A stretch of DNA of 6,157 bases from Candidatus Poribacteria bacterium (GCA_009835515.1 VXXH01000570.1:1-6157); one strand, 5' to 3'. Positions 1 through 6,157 are shown, counted from the stretch's first letter. Translations and numbers: made by a program. Notes: a model not told the origin generated them from the letters alone.

Positions 1-902
1 GTAAACTTCTTAACAAAAACACAAAAGAAATCTTTAAAGGCATTACAGGTCGTTCTGGACGCTTTCATACGGAGCAGTGCGCAGCTTACGGCACCCAAAT
101 TGTTGCCGGTGCAGTCCCCGGTAGAGGCGGGTCTGATGTAAACGGTATTCCGGTGTTTGACACCGTAGCGGAAGGCGTTGCGGCGACTGGTGCAAATACC
201 TCGCTGATTTTCGTTCCGGCACGCTTCAACGCGGCGGATTCAGTCATGGAAGCCGCGGCGGCTGGGGTGTCGCTTATCGTCTGTATATCCGAACATATCC
301 CGGTCCTTGATATGGTTAGGGCGAAAGGGTACTTGAAGACAGGCAATTTTGACAATCCGTTTATCATCCCGAACGGTCCTCCGAGGCTCATCGGTCCGAA
401 TTGTCCGGGTATCATTACACCCGGCGAATGCAAAATCGGGGTGATGCCAGAGTTTGCATATACGCCTGGCAACGTCGGCATCGTCTCTCGAAGCGGGACG
501 TTAACTTATGAAGCCGCCTATCAACTGAGACGACTTGGCATCGGACAGTCCACGTGTGTCGGTATCGGTGGCGACCCTGTGATCGGGACAAACTTCGTTG
601 ATGTCCTGAAACTTTTTGAGGCGGACGACGACACGCACGCCGTTGTTTTAATCGGTGAAATCGGCGGGACCGCAGAGGAAACGGCTGCACAGTTCGTGAA
701 GGACGAAATGACAAAGCCTGTCGTAGGTTTTATTGCTGGACAGACCGCGCCACCCGGAAAACGGATGGGACACGCGGGGGCAATTATCTCCGGCGGACAA
801 GGCACCGCTGCGGACAAAATTCAGGCACTCAAAAATGCTGGGATTACCGTTGCGGATAGCCTCGCCACCATTGGGGAAACCGTGGCAGCGGTTTTAACCT
901 AA
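1..902 (+). CDS. sucD: Succinyl-CoA ligase [ADP/GDP-forming] alpha subunit, 5' end cut by window edge
   Basis: The alpha subunit binds CoA and carries the phosphohistidine of succinyl-CoA synthetase, which interconverts succinyl-CoA and succinate with NTP formation in the TCA cycle; it pairs with SucC, not visible here. The frame is open from base 3 and the first visible residues ([11 protein letters not shown]) align near the very start of E. coli SucD, so only about two residues are missing. In visible numbering (299 residues) I see the CoA-binding loop [11 protein letters not shown] near 15-25, IGPNCPG near 130-136, SRSGTLTYE at 162-170, GEIGG with Glu at 219, and the active histidine in GHAGA at 257 (codon 771-773). 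[16 protein letters not shown] fits succinyl-CoA ligase better than the malate-CoA ligase homologue MtkB. Oddities are an insertion of about 11 residues before IGPNCPG and Arg where E. coli has the CoA-contacting Lys (PGRGG versus PGKGG). A GTG at 153 is internal and is not the start. Identity is very secure. Confidence 0.96.
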   Translation, partial: KLLNKNTKEIFKGITGRSGRFHTEQCAAYGTQIVAGAVPGRGGSDVNGIPVFDTVAEGVAATGANTSLIFVPARFNAADSVMEAAAAGVSLIVCISEHIPVLDMVRAKGYLKTGNFDNPFIIPNGPPRLIGPNCPGIITPGECKIGVMPEFAYTPGNVGIVSRSGTLTYEAAYQLRRLGIGQSTCVGIGGDPVIGTNFVDVLKLFEADDDTHAVVLIGEIGGTAEETAAQFVKDEMTKPVVGFIAGQTAPPGKRMGHAGAIISGGQGTAADKIQALKNAGITVADSLATIGETVAAVLT

Positions 903-908
903 AACCTT

Positions 909-914
909 GGAGGT
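909..914 (+). promoter_or_regulatory. Shine-Dalgarno site of the PD-(D/E)XK-like gene
   Basis: GGAGGT lies 8 bases before the ATG at 923 and just after the sucD stop. It fixes the start of the downstream gene and supports translation from a shared sucD transcript. Confidence 0.8.
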
Positions 915-922
915 CCAGCATA

Positions 923-1540
923 ATGGCATTTAGCGATTTCAAAACAATACCCGAAGTTCAGGAAAAATTTAGAATCAAACACACCGAGAACGACTTTATA
1001 GCGGTTGAGGAGACGACACACACTCCTTCAAAACAATTTTTGCAGGAATTAGCATTTAGCCGACGATACATCGACGTTTTCGCTTCTGAAAGTGCCCGAT
1101 GTGAAGCAGTCATTTTCCCTGTTTTGCGGGAAGTTTACAAAGCATATGCTGAAGATTACGCGCTCTGGATAAAGAAACCGATCATCTACGATGAAACACT
1201 CAGCGGTACACCGGATTACTTCATCTCAACTCGATCTGAATTGGGTATGCTCGTTGTCGGTATGCCGTTGATAATGTTCGTTGAAGCCAAGAAAAATGAT
1301 TTTGAACAAGGCTGGGGACAGTGTCTTGCGGAACTGGTCGCAGCACAAAAAATCAATGCCGACTCAGATATCCGTGTCTATGGCATCGTGAGCGACGGAA
1401 CTTTGTGGCAATTCGGATACCTCATTGGTGATGCCTTCACGCGGAACAAGACCAGCTTTAGCGTAGATGATTTGCCAACTCTTTTTGGCGCGATTGACAC
1501 TGTCTTCAAAACAGTAAGCCAGGCATCCGAACACATTTAA
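923..1540 (+). CDS. Uncharacterised protein with predicted PD-(D/E)XK nuclease-like fold
   Basis: I cannot name this 205-residue protein. It has no signal peptide or membrane segment, so it is probably cytoplasmic. The middle shows the classic order of a PD-(D/E)XK core: an acidic N-terminal helix around Glu61 (CEAVIFPVLRE), then GTPDYF with Asp98, then a hydrophobic strand leading to VEAKK (Glu121, Lys123), then a helix with two glutamines (Gln129, Gln133). These spacings suit a restriction-endonuclease or RecB-like metal site, with Asp98, Glu121 and Lys123 as candidate catalytic residues. Two later hydrophobic strands (RVYGIVSDG, LWQFGYLIG) fit the rest of such a fold. The start is fixed by a strong ribosome site. 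The gene lies 20 bases after sucD and about 30 before panB, so it is probably co-transcribed with them, although no pathway link is evident. No methylase or specificity gene is adjacent. The motif reading is by eye; nuclease activity is inference, and a non-catalytic DNA-binding role is possible. Confidence 0.75.
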   Translation: MAFSDFKTIPEVQEKFRIKHTENDFIAVEETTHTPSKQFLQELAFSRRYIDVFASESARCEAVIFPVLREVYKAYAEDYALWIKKPIIYDETLSGTPDYFISTRSELGMLVVGMPLIMFVEAKKNDFEQGWGQCLAELVAAQKINADSDIRVYGIVSDGTLWQFGYLIGDAFTRNKTSFSVDDLPTLFGAIDTVFKTVSQASEHI

Positions 1541-1557
1541 AACTTCGGGCTTTTTGT

Positions 1558-1563
1558 GAGGAG
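1558..1563 (+). promoter_or_regulatory. Shine-Dalgarno site that sets the panB start
   Basis: GAGGAG sits 7 bases before the GTG at 1571, an ideal distance. The alternative upstream GTG at 1556 overlaps this site and has only a T-rich stretch before it, so the downstream GTG is the better start. Confidence 0.75.
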
Positions 1564-1570
1564 AAAGCTT

Positions 1571-2401
1571 GTGAAAAAAGACATCGGTTTCTTACGCGCA
1601 AAAAAACAGCAACAGCAACCGATCACTGTGCTGACCTGTTACGATTACCCGACCGCCTGCTTGCAGGACGAGGGGGGAATTGACATCGTCTTTGTTGGGG
1701 ATAGTGTCGGCACCAACATCCTTGGTTATAAAAGCGAGACGGAGGTGACGATGGCGGATATGCGTCATCACCTCAAAGCGGTGCGTCGTGGTGTGTCAGA
1801 TGCTTACCTCCTCGTTGATATGCCTTACGCCGCTGACAGCGATGCCGAACAAGCCATCGCCAATGCGAAACTTTTTTTATCTGACGGTGCTGATGGTGTT
1901 AAATTGGAAGGTGGTATAGAAAAGGTTCCTATTGTCACCGCACTTGCCGAACAAGGTATAGAAACCTGTGCACACATCGGACACAACCCACAAATCCACG
2001 GCACGAAAGCGGCAACACATGGAAGAACCTTTGCCAAAGCGAAACGACTCATCGGAGCGGCATCAGCACTCGCAGACGCGGGCGCGAAACTCATTGTCCT
2101 TGAGAAAATCACAGAAGAAGTCAGCCAAATTATAACCGAGACTGTTGATATTCCGACCATCGGCATCGGTGCCGGACGGTTCTGTGACGGGCAGGTGCTT
2201 GTCATCAACGACATATTAGGTATCGGTCCACCCTTCAAACACGCCAAACGCTATCAAGATTACAATCAGCTAACTTTTGAGGCGATCTGCCAGTACCGGG
2301 AAGAGGTAGCGAATCGTATATTCCCGACAGACGCGAACGCCTCGCATATCCCACCAGACAAACTTGAGCGAGTCCAGAAGTGGTTAAAATCAAACCGTTA
2401 A
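1571..2401 (+). CDS. panB: 3-methyl-2-oxobutanoate hydroxymethyltransferase (ketopantoate hydroxymethyltransferase)
   Basis: PanB transfers a one-carbon unit from 5,10-methylenetetrahydrofolate to 2-oxoisovalerate, giving ketopantoate, the first committed step of pantothenate and so CoA synthesis, in the cytoplasm. From the GTG at 1571 the protein has 276 residues, close to the usual 260-280. Family landmarks are clear: LTCYDYPTA near the N-terminus, VGDSVG with metal ligand Asp44, VDMPY with Asp83, VKLEGG with Glu113, CAHIGHNPQ with His135, VLEKI with the probable catalytic Glu178, and IGIGAG followed by CDGQVLV. All metal-binding and catalytic positions known from the E. coli enzyme appear present, so it should be active. 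The C-terminal tail after IFP is a little longer than in E. coli and lysine-rich. The start is chosen from a GAGGAG site; a frame extension to GTG 1556 would add five residues (MRRKL). panC and panD are not in view. Confidence 0.96.
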   Translation: MKKDIGFLRAKKQQQQPITVLTCYDYPTACLQDEGGIDIVFVGDSVGTNILGYKSETEVTMADMRHHLKAVRRGVSDAYLLVDMPYAADSDAEQAIANAKLFLSDGADGVKLEGGIEKVPIVTALAEQGIETCAHIGHNPQIHGTKAATHGRTFAKAKRLIGAASALADAGAKLIVLEKITEEVSQIITETVDIPTIGIGAGRFCDGQVLVINDILGIGPPFKHAKRYQDYNQLTFEAICQYREEVANRIFPTDANASHIPPDKLERVQKWLKSNR

Positions 2402-2416
2402 CATGTATGTCTCTGC

Positions 2417-5308
2417 TTATTCTCCTACCTTTATACCTTCAAGGACTTCATCCCAATCCCAGAGAAGGATTGTGCCATCTGCCCCTGTACTGACAATTGT
2501 TTTGCCATCGGGAGAGAATTTCAACGTCTCCACCTGAGCTGTATGTCCGATGAGCGTCGTGAGTTTGTTGCCAGTTCTAACATCCCATAACTGGATATTG
2601 CCACTTACATGTCCATTCACAAGCACGCCATTATCCGGCGAAAATACCAATACTTTGGAATTATGCGGTATTTCTTCCTTCAGGTCAATATATTTCTCAC
2701 TTCCGAACAGTCGAATTCGCTGATTACTTCCCACGGCAAGCAACGTTCCATCTGGCGAGAATGTCAATGCTGTAATTGGTTCCTCAATATTATTTGCGAA
2801 ATCATCCAAGTTCTGTCCGGCAAGAAGGGTAGCTAATGCAACACCCGTTTCCGTATCCCATACTTGAACTTTTCCAGTATCAGTAGCACTGACAAGTTCT
2901 TTTTTAACCGGCGAGAATGCCAATGCGCTGATTTCCGGGTGATAAGATAACTCGGGATGATCGTTCGGATCGAAGAAGGGAATGTCGAGTGTGTAGCCTG
3001 TTTCTGTATGCCATAAATGGATCTTATCCGAACTGTTGAAGGCTAACATTTTTCCATCGGGTGAAAATGTTGGATTTGAGGGAGAATGTGTCTCTTTCAC
3101 AGTGACCTCATGCCCCGTGCGAGTGTCAGTTAAACGAATCAAGTTATCAAATGTCAACGAGGTGAGAACGGCACTGCCCTTGAAGATCATGTTTGCACGT
3201 TTTACACCGACACTGGCGAGCCTCGTGCCATCTGGTGAAAACACCAAGCTCTTGAACCAATCCCGATGTTCTCCCATCTGAAGGGTTGGATTTTGTGGTG
3301 TTTTTAAATCCCAAAAGGTAATTATGCCGTTAGATGCCGCGCTAACAAGCGTTGAATTCTCTCTCAAGAAAGTAACCGCCTTTATCCACTGTGAATGTCC
3401 GTTGATACGCGTCGCAAGCGATTTGCCTGTCTTGACATCCCAAAACTGTACGGTGCCGTCTGCACTTGCACTCGCAAGCATACTACCGTCGGGTGAAAAT
3501 GTTAGGGCAGTAATGCCGTTAATACGCCCAGTGAGTGCCGCGAGTAGTTTACCTGTGGTGGTATCCGACAAAAGCACGGTCTTATCGGTGCTTCCGCTTG
3601 CAAGCATTTTTCCGTCCGGCGAAAATGCTAACACATTTACCCAACCTTCGTGGTGTTGATGGAGAATGGTCGGTTCATCGTTGCTGGTGGCATTCCATAA
3701 TCGCACCGTTGTGTCTCCACCGCCGCTGGCGAGCTGGGTTCCATCGGGCGAAAATGCCAAGGCTAAGACACATTCCTCGGGGAAGTCCCGTTCTCCAGAG
3801 TGATCCGCATGTCCACTGAGAGTGAGTAACTTTTCACCGGTTATTGTATCCCACAACTCAATTCTGCCGTCCTTCCTGCCGACAGCAAATTTATCGTCAG
3901 TGAGTGCATCGGGTGCGGGGGAAAAATTTGAAGATTGGTCTTTGATCTTCTTCACATTTCCCTTTCTGGTATCAATATCTAAATGATTAATTGAGAGCCC
4001 ATGGTTTTCCAAACTGATAAGCGTTTTGCTGTCCTCAGAGAACTGCAATACTGCGGCAGAGAACTGCAATGCTGGAAGAGCCACTTTCCGTCTGGTAGCG
4101 ACTTCCCACAACTGAAGTGCCTCTCCACGGTACTGATTGCCTCCATGAGCAAGGAATCGTCCATCTGGCGAAAATGCGAGGGATTGGCACATACCGGGGA
4201 ACATGGATATTTCTTTTTCTGTTTCCACATCGTAAAGCCATACCCCAATATTGCTGCCTACTGCAAGTTGGGTGCCGTCCGGTGAGAATTGAAGTACGTT
4301 GATTCCACCTTTTCCCAAACGCGCTTTTGCCTTTTCAGGCAATTCCCATTGTGTCCAATCTTTCACGGTTTCCTCCGTTTGTGCCTCTGTGATTGCTGCA
4401 GGTGCATCGTTAGGTTGCTGTTCAGGGGTATGACGCTTACCCACTGCGTTGGTCCTTCCTATTTGTGTCCGCACATCTATTTTTGATTCGAGGTTCGCGA
4501 TGATAGGTGTGTCAATGATTTCAACCGTCATCTCCGAAGTGGCATCGAAACTATAAGGTTTCTGAAAGCGCGCGAAGTATTGTTGGTTTCCAAAACCGAG
4601 TACGAGCAACATAACGGCTAATGTGGACGCAGCAACTGCCCACGGCACTAACGGTTTGCTACTGAACGGGGCATCAGGTTTGACCCGTGCAATCTCGCGC
4701 ATAATGATTTCGGTAAGATTCGGTGAGATTTGGAAATTCTCTAAAGCCTCTCTTATCATGGGCTCTTCTTTTTTTAAACGCTGTTGGGCACGGCGCAGCC
4801 GACTCTTAATCGTATTTGCCGACACACCTAAAAACGCGCCGATCTCCGTACACGACATCTCCGCGAAGTAATGTAGCGTCATCACAGTGCGTTCACTCTC
4901 CTCAAGTTTCGCAAGTAGTTTTTTGACGACTTCGCGTTGGGTTTCCACGGAGATGCGCTCGTTTTCTTCAAGGGCATATTCGGCGTACGACGGTTTTTCA
5001 GGTCGTACACCGCCCTTGTTTTTCAACAACTGCGCCCGAAAATGCTTTTTATGCAACCATGTGTTGCAGCGGTTTGTGGCAATCACATACAGCCAACTTG
5101 CAAAACGCTGCGGCTTCTTGAGCGTTCGGAGTTTCTGATAGGCATTCAGGAATGTATCCTGTGTAATCTCCTCGGCGATGTGAAAATCTCCGATTTTTCG
5201 CCACGCGAGGGCGTGCACCTGTCTTTGATATTTTTTCACAAGTTCCGAAAAAGCGGTTTCATCGCCGTTGAGAACACGCTGAATTAATTGTGTATCACTG
5301 TTTTTCAT
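2417..5308 (-). CDS. Membrane-tethered ECF sigma factor fused to a large WD40 propeller region
   Basis: A 963-residue fusion. Residues 8-87 form sigma-70 region 2 (GDETAFSELV, then EEITQDTFLNAY, then RFASWLYVIATN), which would bind RNA polymerase core and the -10 element. Residues 112-182 form region 4, with a helix-turn-helix at about 151-178 (MSCTEIGAFLGVSANTIKSR) for the -35 element. A short juxtamembrane helix leads to one hydrophobic segment at 219-240. A polar, Pro/Glu-rich linker follows to about 325. From 330 to 953 I count about 14 WD40-like blades marked by FSPDG turns and LWD/FWD ends; blade 3 (415-445) is degenerate and blade 9 (683-742) carries an insertion. With sigma inside, the propellers would lie in the periplasm. 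The ATG is set by a near-perfect ribosome site. No anti-sigma gene is adjacent. The domain identities are firm; topology and signal sensing are inference. Sigma/WD40 fusions are, as I recall, known in Planctomycetes. Confidence 0.93.
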   Translation of the reverse strand: MKNSDTQLIQRVLNGDETAFSELVKKYQRQVHALAWRKIGDFHIAEEITQDTFLNAYQKLRTLKKPQRFASWLYVIATNRCNTWLHKKHFRAQLLKNKGGVRPEKPSYAEYALEENERISVETQREVVKKLLAKLEESERTVMTLHYFAEMSCTEIGAFLGVSANTIKSRLRRAQQRLKKEEPMIREALENFQISPNLTEIIMREIARVKPDAPFSSKPLVPWAVAASTLAVMLLVLGFGNQQYFARFQKPYSFDATSEMTVEIIDTPIIANLESKIDVRTQIGRTNAVGKRHTPEQQPNDAPAAITEAQTEETVKDWTQWELPEKAKARLGKGGINVLQFSPDGTQLAVGSNIGVWLYDVETEKEISMFPGMCQSLAFSPDGRFLAHGGNQYRGEALQLWEVATRRKVALPALQFSAAVLQFSEDSKTLISLENHGLSINHLDIDTRKGNVKKIKDQSSNFSPAPDALTDDKFAVGRKDGRIELWDTITGEKLLTLSGHADHSGERDFPEECVLALAFSPDGTQLASGGGDTTVRLWNATSNDEPTILHQHHEGWVNVLAFSPDGKMLASGSTDKTVLLSDTTTGKLLAALTGRINGITALTFSPDGSMLASASADGTVQFWDVKTGKSLATRINGHSQWIKAVTFLRENSTLVSAASNGIITFWDLKTPQNPTLQMGEHRDWFKSLVFSPDGTRLASVGVKRANMIFKGSAVLTSLTFDNLIRLTDTRTGHEVTVKETHSPSNPTFSPDGKMLAFNSSDKIHLWHTETGYTLDIPFFDPNDHPELSYHPEISALAFSPVKKELVSATDTGKVQVWDTETGVALATLLAGQNLDDFANNIEEPITALTFSPDGTLLAVGSNQRIRLFGSEKYIDLKEEIPHNSKVLVFSPDNGVLVNGHVSGNIQLWDVRTGNKLTTLIGHTAQVETLKFSPDGKTIVSTGADGTILLWDWDEVLEGIKVGE
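2450..4321 (-). repeat. Tandem WD40 blade-coding repeats (about 14 units)
   Basis: This part of the sigma-fusion gene is built from units of roughly 35-60 codons. On the plus strand each unit shows a variant of CCATCTGGCGAAAATGCC, the complement of codons for (A/T)FSPDG. Copies begin near 2507, 2748, 3054, 3229, 3486, 3612, 3741, 4161 and 4276. Blades by residue are roughly 330-370, 371-410, 415-445, 455-500, 511-550, 555-592, 597-635, 640-677, 683-742, 745-778, 790-828, 843-877, 884-920 and 923-953. The units are diverged outside the turn, which points to old duplications rather than recent expansion. Blade borders are by eye and may shift by several residues. Confidence 0.8.
4589..4654 (-). 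other. Predicted single transmembrane helix of the sigma fusion
   Basis: Codons 219-240 encode an uninterrupted hydrophobic stretch containing VPWAVAASTLAVMLLVLGFG, with charged residues before it (REIARVKPD) and after it (ARFQK). No other stretch in the protein is as hydrophobic. It separates the DNA-binding half from the propeller half, so it would hold the sigma domains at the inner face of the cytoplasmic membrane. Confidence 0.85.
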
Positions 5309-5428
5309 GGCTCACCTCCGATTTCACCCTATAGTGACACCACGAAACGATGAAATGGGTGCATAATTCTACATCGGGTATAGCAATCGCTTATGGAAAG
5401 GAGAATATCTTTGATGAACGGTTTTACT
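5309..5428. other. Intergenic stretch between the membrane coiled-coil gene and the sigma-WD40 gene
   Basis: These 120 bases are AT-richer than their surroundings. On the minus strand they hold the sigma ribosome site but no well-spaced -35/-10 pair that I trust and no GC hairpin followed by a T run. The upstream minus-strand gene could therefore read through into the sigma gene, or the sigma gene could have its own promoter of a type I cannot recognise, for example one used by its own sigma factor. Confidence 0.4.
5312..5319 (-). promoter_or_regulatory. Strong Shine-Dalgarno site of the sigma-WD40 gene
   Basis: Read on the minus strand, GGAGGTGA stands three bases before the ATG at 5308, with the GGAGG core six bases away. 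It complements the 16S rRNA 3' end over all eight bases, so translation initiation may be efficient despite the regulatory role of the product. Confidence 0.85.
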
Positions 5429-6157
5429 CTAAGGAGATTTTTCTAACTTTTCTATCTGGTCCTGTATGTTACGCGACTGCGTACAAAGTTCGCGTAATCT
5501 ACGTCCAGATTCAGCTCGCGCTTCATTTTCTCGCCTTTCGGCTTCCTTTACTTGTGCCAACATTTCTGCAGCATCTTCGGAGTAAACAGCAAGATTTTCC
5601 AAGGCTTTATTGCGTCGTAACTCTGCTGCTCTAAATGCCTCCACTGCGGACTTGATCTGATCAGTATCCATGCTTTCAAAGGAAACAAGCACCTTCCCGA
5701 GTTCATCTATTACTGCTTGGTAATCTGACTCGGCAAGTGCTCTTTTTGCTTCTTGGGTTGCGGACACAGTCTGGTTAGTATCCTTAAAAGGAAATACCTG
5801 CTTGAGCCTTTCTTGTGCGGCTTGGTAATCTGATTCTGCCGTAAGGTATTTTTTGTAGGCTTCGGCAGCAGCTGCATCTTCACCTGAAATTGCTTCTTGC
5901 GATATGGGTTCTTCAGAATCTGCGTCTTCGCTATGGACCTGGCTGTCGTCAATCTTTTCAGACATTGCAGCAGCATCTGTATCCTCGACCTCTACATCTG
6001 TGTCCCCTTCGAGAGGCTTTTGGACAGCGTCAGAAGGCGTTGGTTTTACTGACAAATCTATAGGTTGTAAGGACGTGGTCTTATACACCCGTTTAGGCTC
6101 AGCCTCCAGTATTTTCTGAGCAGGACGGTGATGCCCGAAATACCAAAGCGCGGTCGC
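5429..6157 (-). CDS. Membrane-anchored acidic coiled-coil protein of unknown function, N-terminus beyond the window
   Basis: I do not recognise this protein. The frame is open to the right edge, giving 242 visible residues; a GTG at 6088 is internal and has no ribosome site, so the real start lies outside. The first visible residues (ATALWYFGHHRPAQK) look like the end of a hydrophobic anchor followed by basic and polar residues, suggesting an N-terminal membrane helix with the rest outside the inner membrane. Next comes an acidic, low-complexity stretch rich in Asp, Glu, Ser and Ala (about 50-100 visible), then a predicted helical part with an internal duplication of ESDYQA (visible 108 and 143). 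A charged, probably coiled-coil tail rich in Glu, Arg and Ala (about 185-240) ends in EKLEKSP. There is one cysteine in the tail. It lies 120 bases upstream of the sigma-WD40 gene on the same strand, so co-transcription is possible. It resembles generic anchored periplasmic linker or adaptor proteins (HlyD-like helices are one loose comparison), but no family is supported. Confidence 0.8.
   Translation of the reverse strand, partial: ATALWYFGHHRPAQKILEAEPKRVYKTTSLQPIDLSVKPTPSDAVQKPLEGDTDVEVEDTDAAAMSEKIDDSQVHSEDADSEEPISQEAISGEDAAAAEAYKKYLTAESDYQAAQERLKQVFPFKDTNQTVSATQEAKRALAESDYQAVIDELGKVLVSFESMDTDQIKSAVEAFRAAELRRNKALENLAVYSEDAAEMLAQVKEAERRENEARAESGRRLRELCTQSRNIQDQIEKLEKSP
5715..5839 (-). repeat. 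Short direct repeat inside the coiled-coil gene
   Basis: Two 20-base copies, 5715-5734 and 5820-5839, match at 18 of 20 bases and begin GCTTGGTAATCTGA on the plus strand. They encode AESDYQA twice, 35 codons apart. The spacing in whole codons and the similar flanking pattern (ERLKQVF versus DELGKVL) suggest an internal helical-hairpin duplication. Confidence 0.7.

Noticed and set aside
86..817. Minus-strand open frames of about 100-130 codons opposite sucD.
   Set aside because: sucD is a clear conserved gene in this stretch, and these frames show no family features or ribosome sites.
1825..2247. A 140-codon minus-strand open frame opposite panB.
   Set aside because: It is the shadow of the conserved PanB coding sequence and has no recognisable protein features.
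2454..2472. Inverted repeat CAATCC / GGATTG with a 7-base loop near the convergent gene ends.
   Set aside because: The stem is only 6 bp, no T run follows on either strand, and it lies in codons for the last WD40 blade; not a convincing terminator.
3036..4486. Several plus-strand open frames of 60-110 codons opposite the WD40 region.
   Set aside because: They are antisense to the repeated FSPDG codons, which keep opposite frames open; none shows a recognisable domain.
5319..5345. On the minus strand, TCACTATAGGG resembles the core of a T7-type phage promoter.
   Set aside because: The upstream half of the T7 consensus does not match, no phage genes are near, and an 11-base match alone may be chance.
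5321..5428. Possible -35/-10 pairs for the sigma-WD40 gene, such as TAGAAT or TATAGG as a -10.
   Set aside because: None has a reasonable -35 at 16-18 bases, so no promoter is called.
5396..5446. Ten-codon plus-strand frame starting at ATG 5414 with a GAAAGGAG site before it.
   Set aside because: Too short to support as a gene, and it runs into the 3' end of the minus-strand coiled-coil gene.

Overview
The window carries five protein-coding genes and no RNA gene, mobile element or CRISPR array that I can see. The genes are ordinary bacterial ones with good Shine-Dalgarno sites. The source looks like an uncultivated Gram-negative bacterium with a large, regulator-rich genome. The wording of the sigma-factor/WD40 protein recalls Candidatus Poribacteria and, less closely, Planctomycetes. 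That is an impression from memory of such proteins, not a computed placement, and I hold it at about even odds.

Left part, plus strand (1-2401): three closely spaced genes that look like one operon. The first is sucD, the succinyl-CoA ligase alpha subunit, complete except for about two N-terminal residues cut off by the window edge. Next, 20 bases on, is a 205-residue protein not named by any family I can recall, with the motif pattern of a PD-(D/E)XK nuclease fold. Last, about 30 bases on, is panB (ketopantoate hydroxymethyltransferase), whose best start is a GTG at 1571. Two housekeeping metabolic genes (TCA cycle; pantothenate/CoA synthesis) therefore flank a possible DNA-processing protein.

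Right part, minus strand (2417-6157): a 963-codon gene encodes an ECF-type sigma factor (regions 2 and 4), one membrane-spanning helix, a linker, and about fourteen WD40-type blades. The gene runs convergent to panB with only 15 bases between stop codons. Upstream of it, 120 bases away on the same strand, is the end of a gene for a membrane-anchored, acidic, coiled-coil protein. Its N-terminus lies beyond the right edge, and a hydrophobic stub at the edge is the visible end of a probable membrane anchor.

The most notable object is the sigma factor-TM-WD40 fusion. Its architecture suggests a one-protein signalling device: transcription factor inside the cell, large propeller domain outside the inner membrane, no separate anti-sigma gene in view. 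How it would be released or activated cannot be read from the sequence. The left-hand metabolic genes and the right-hand signalling genes show no evident functional link.
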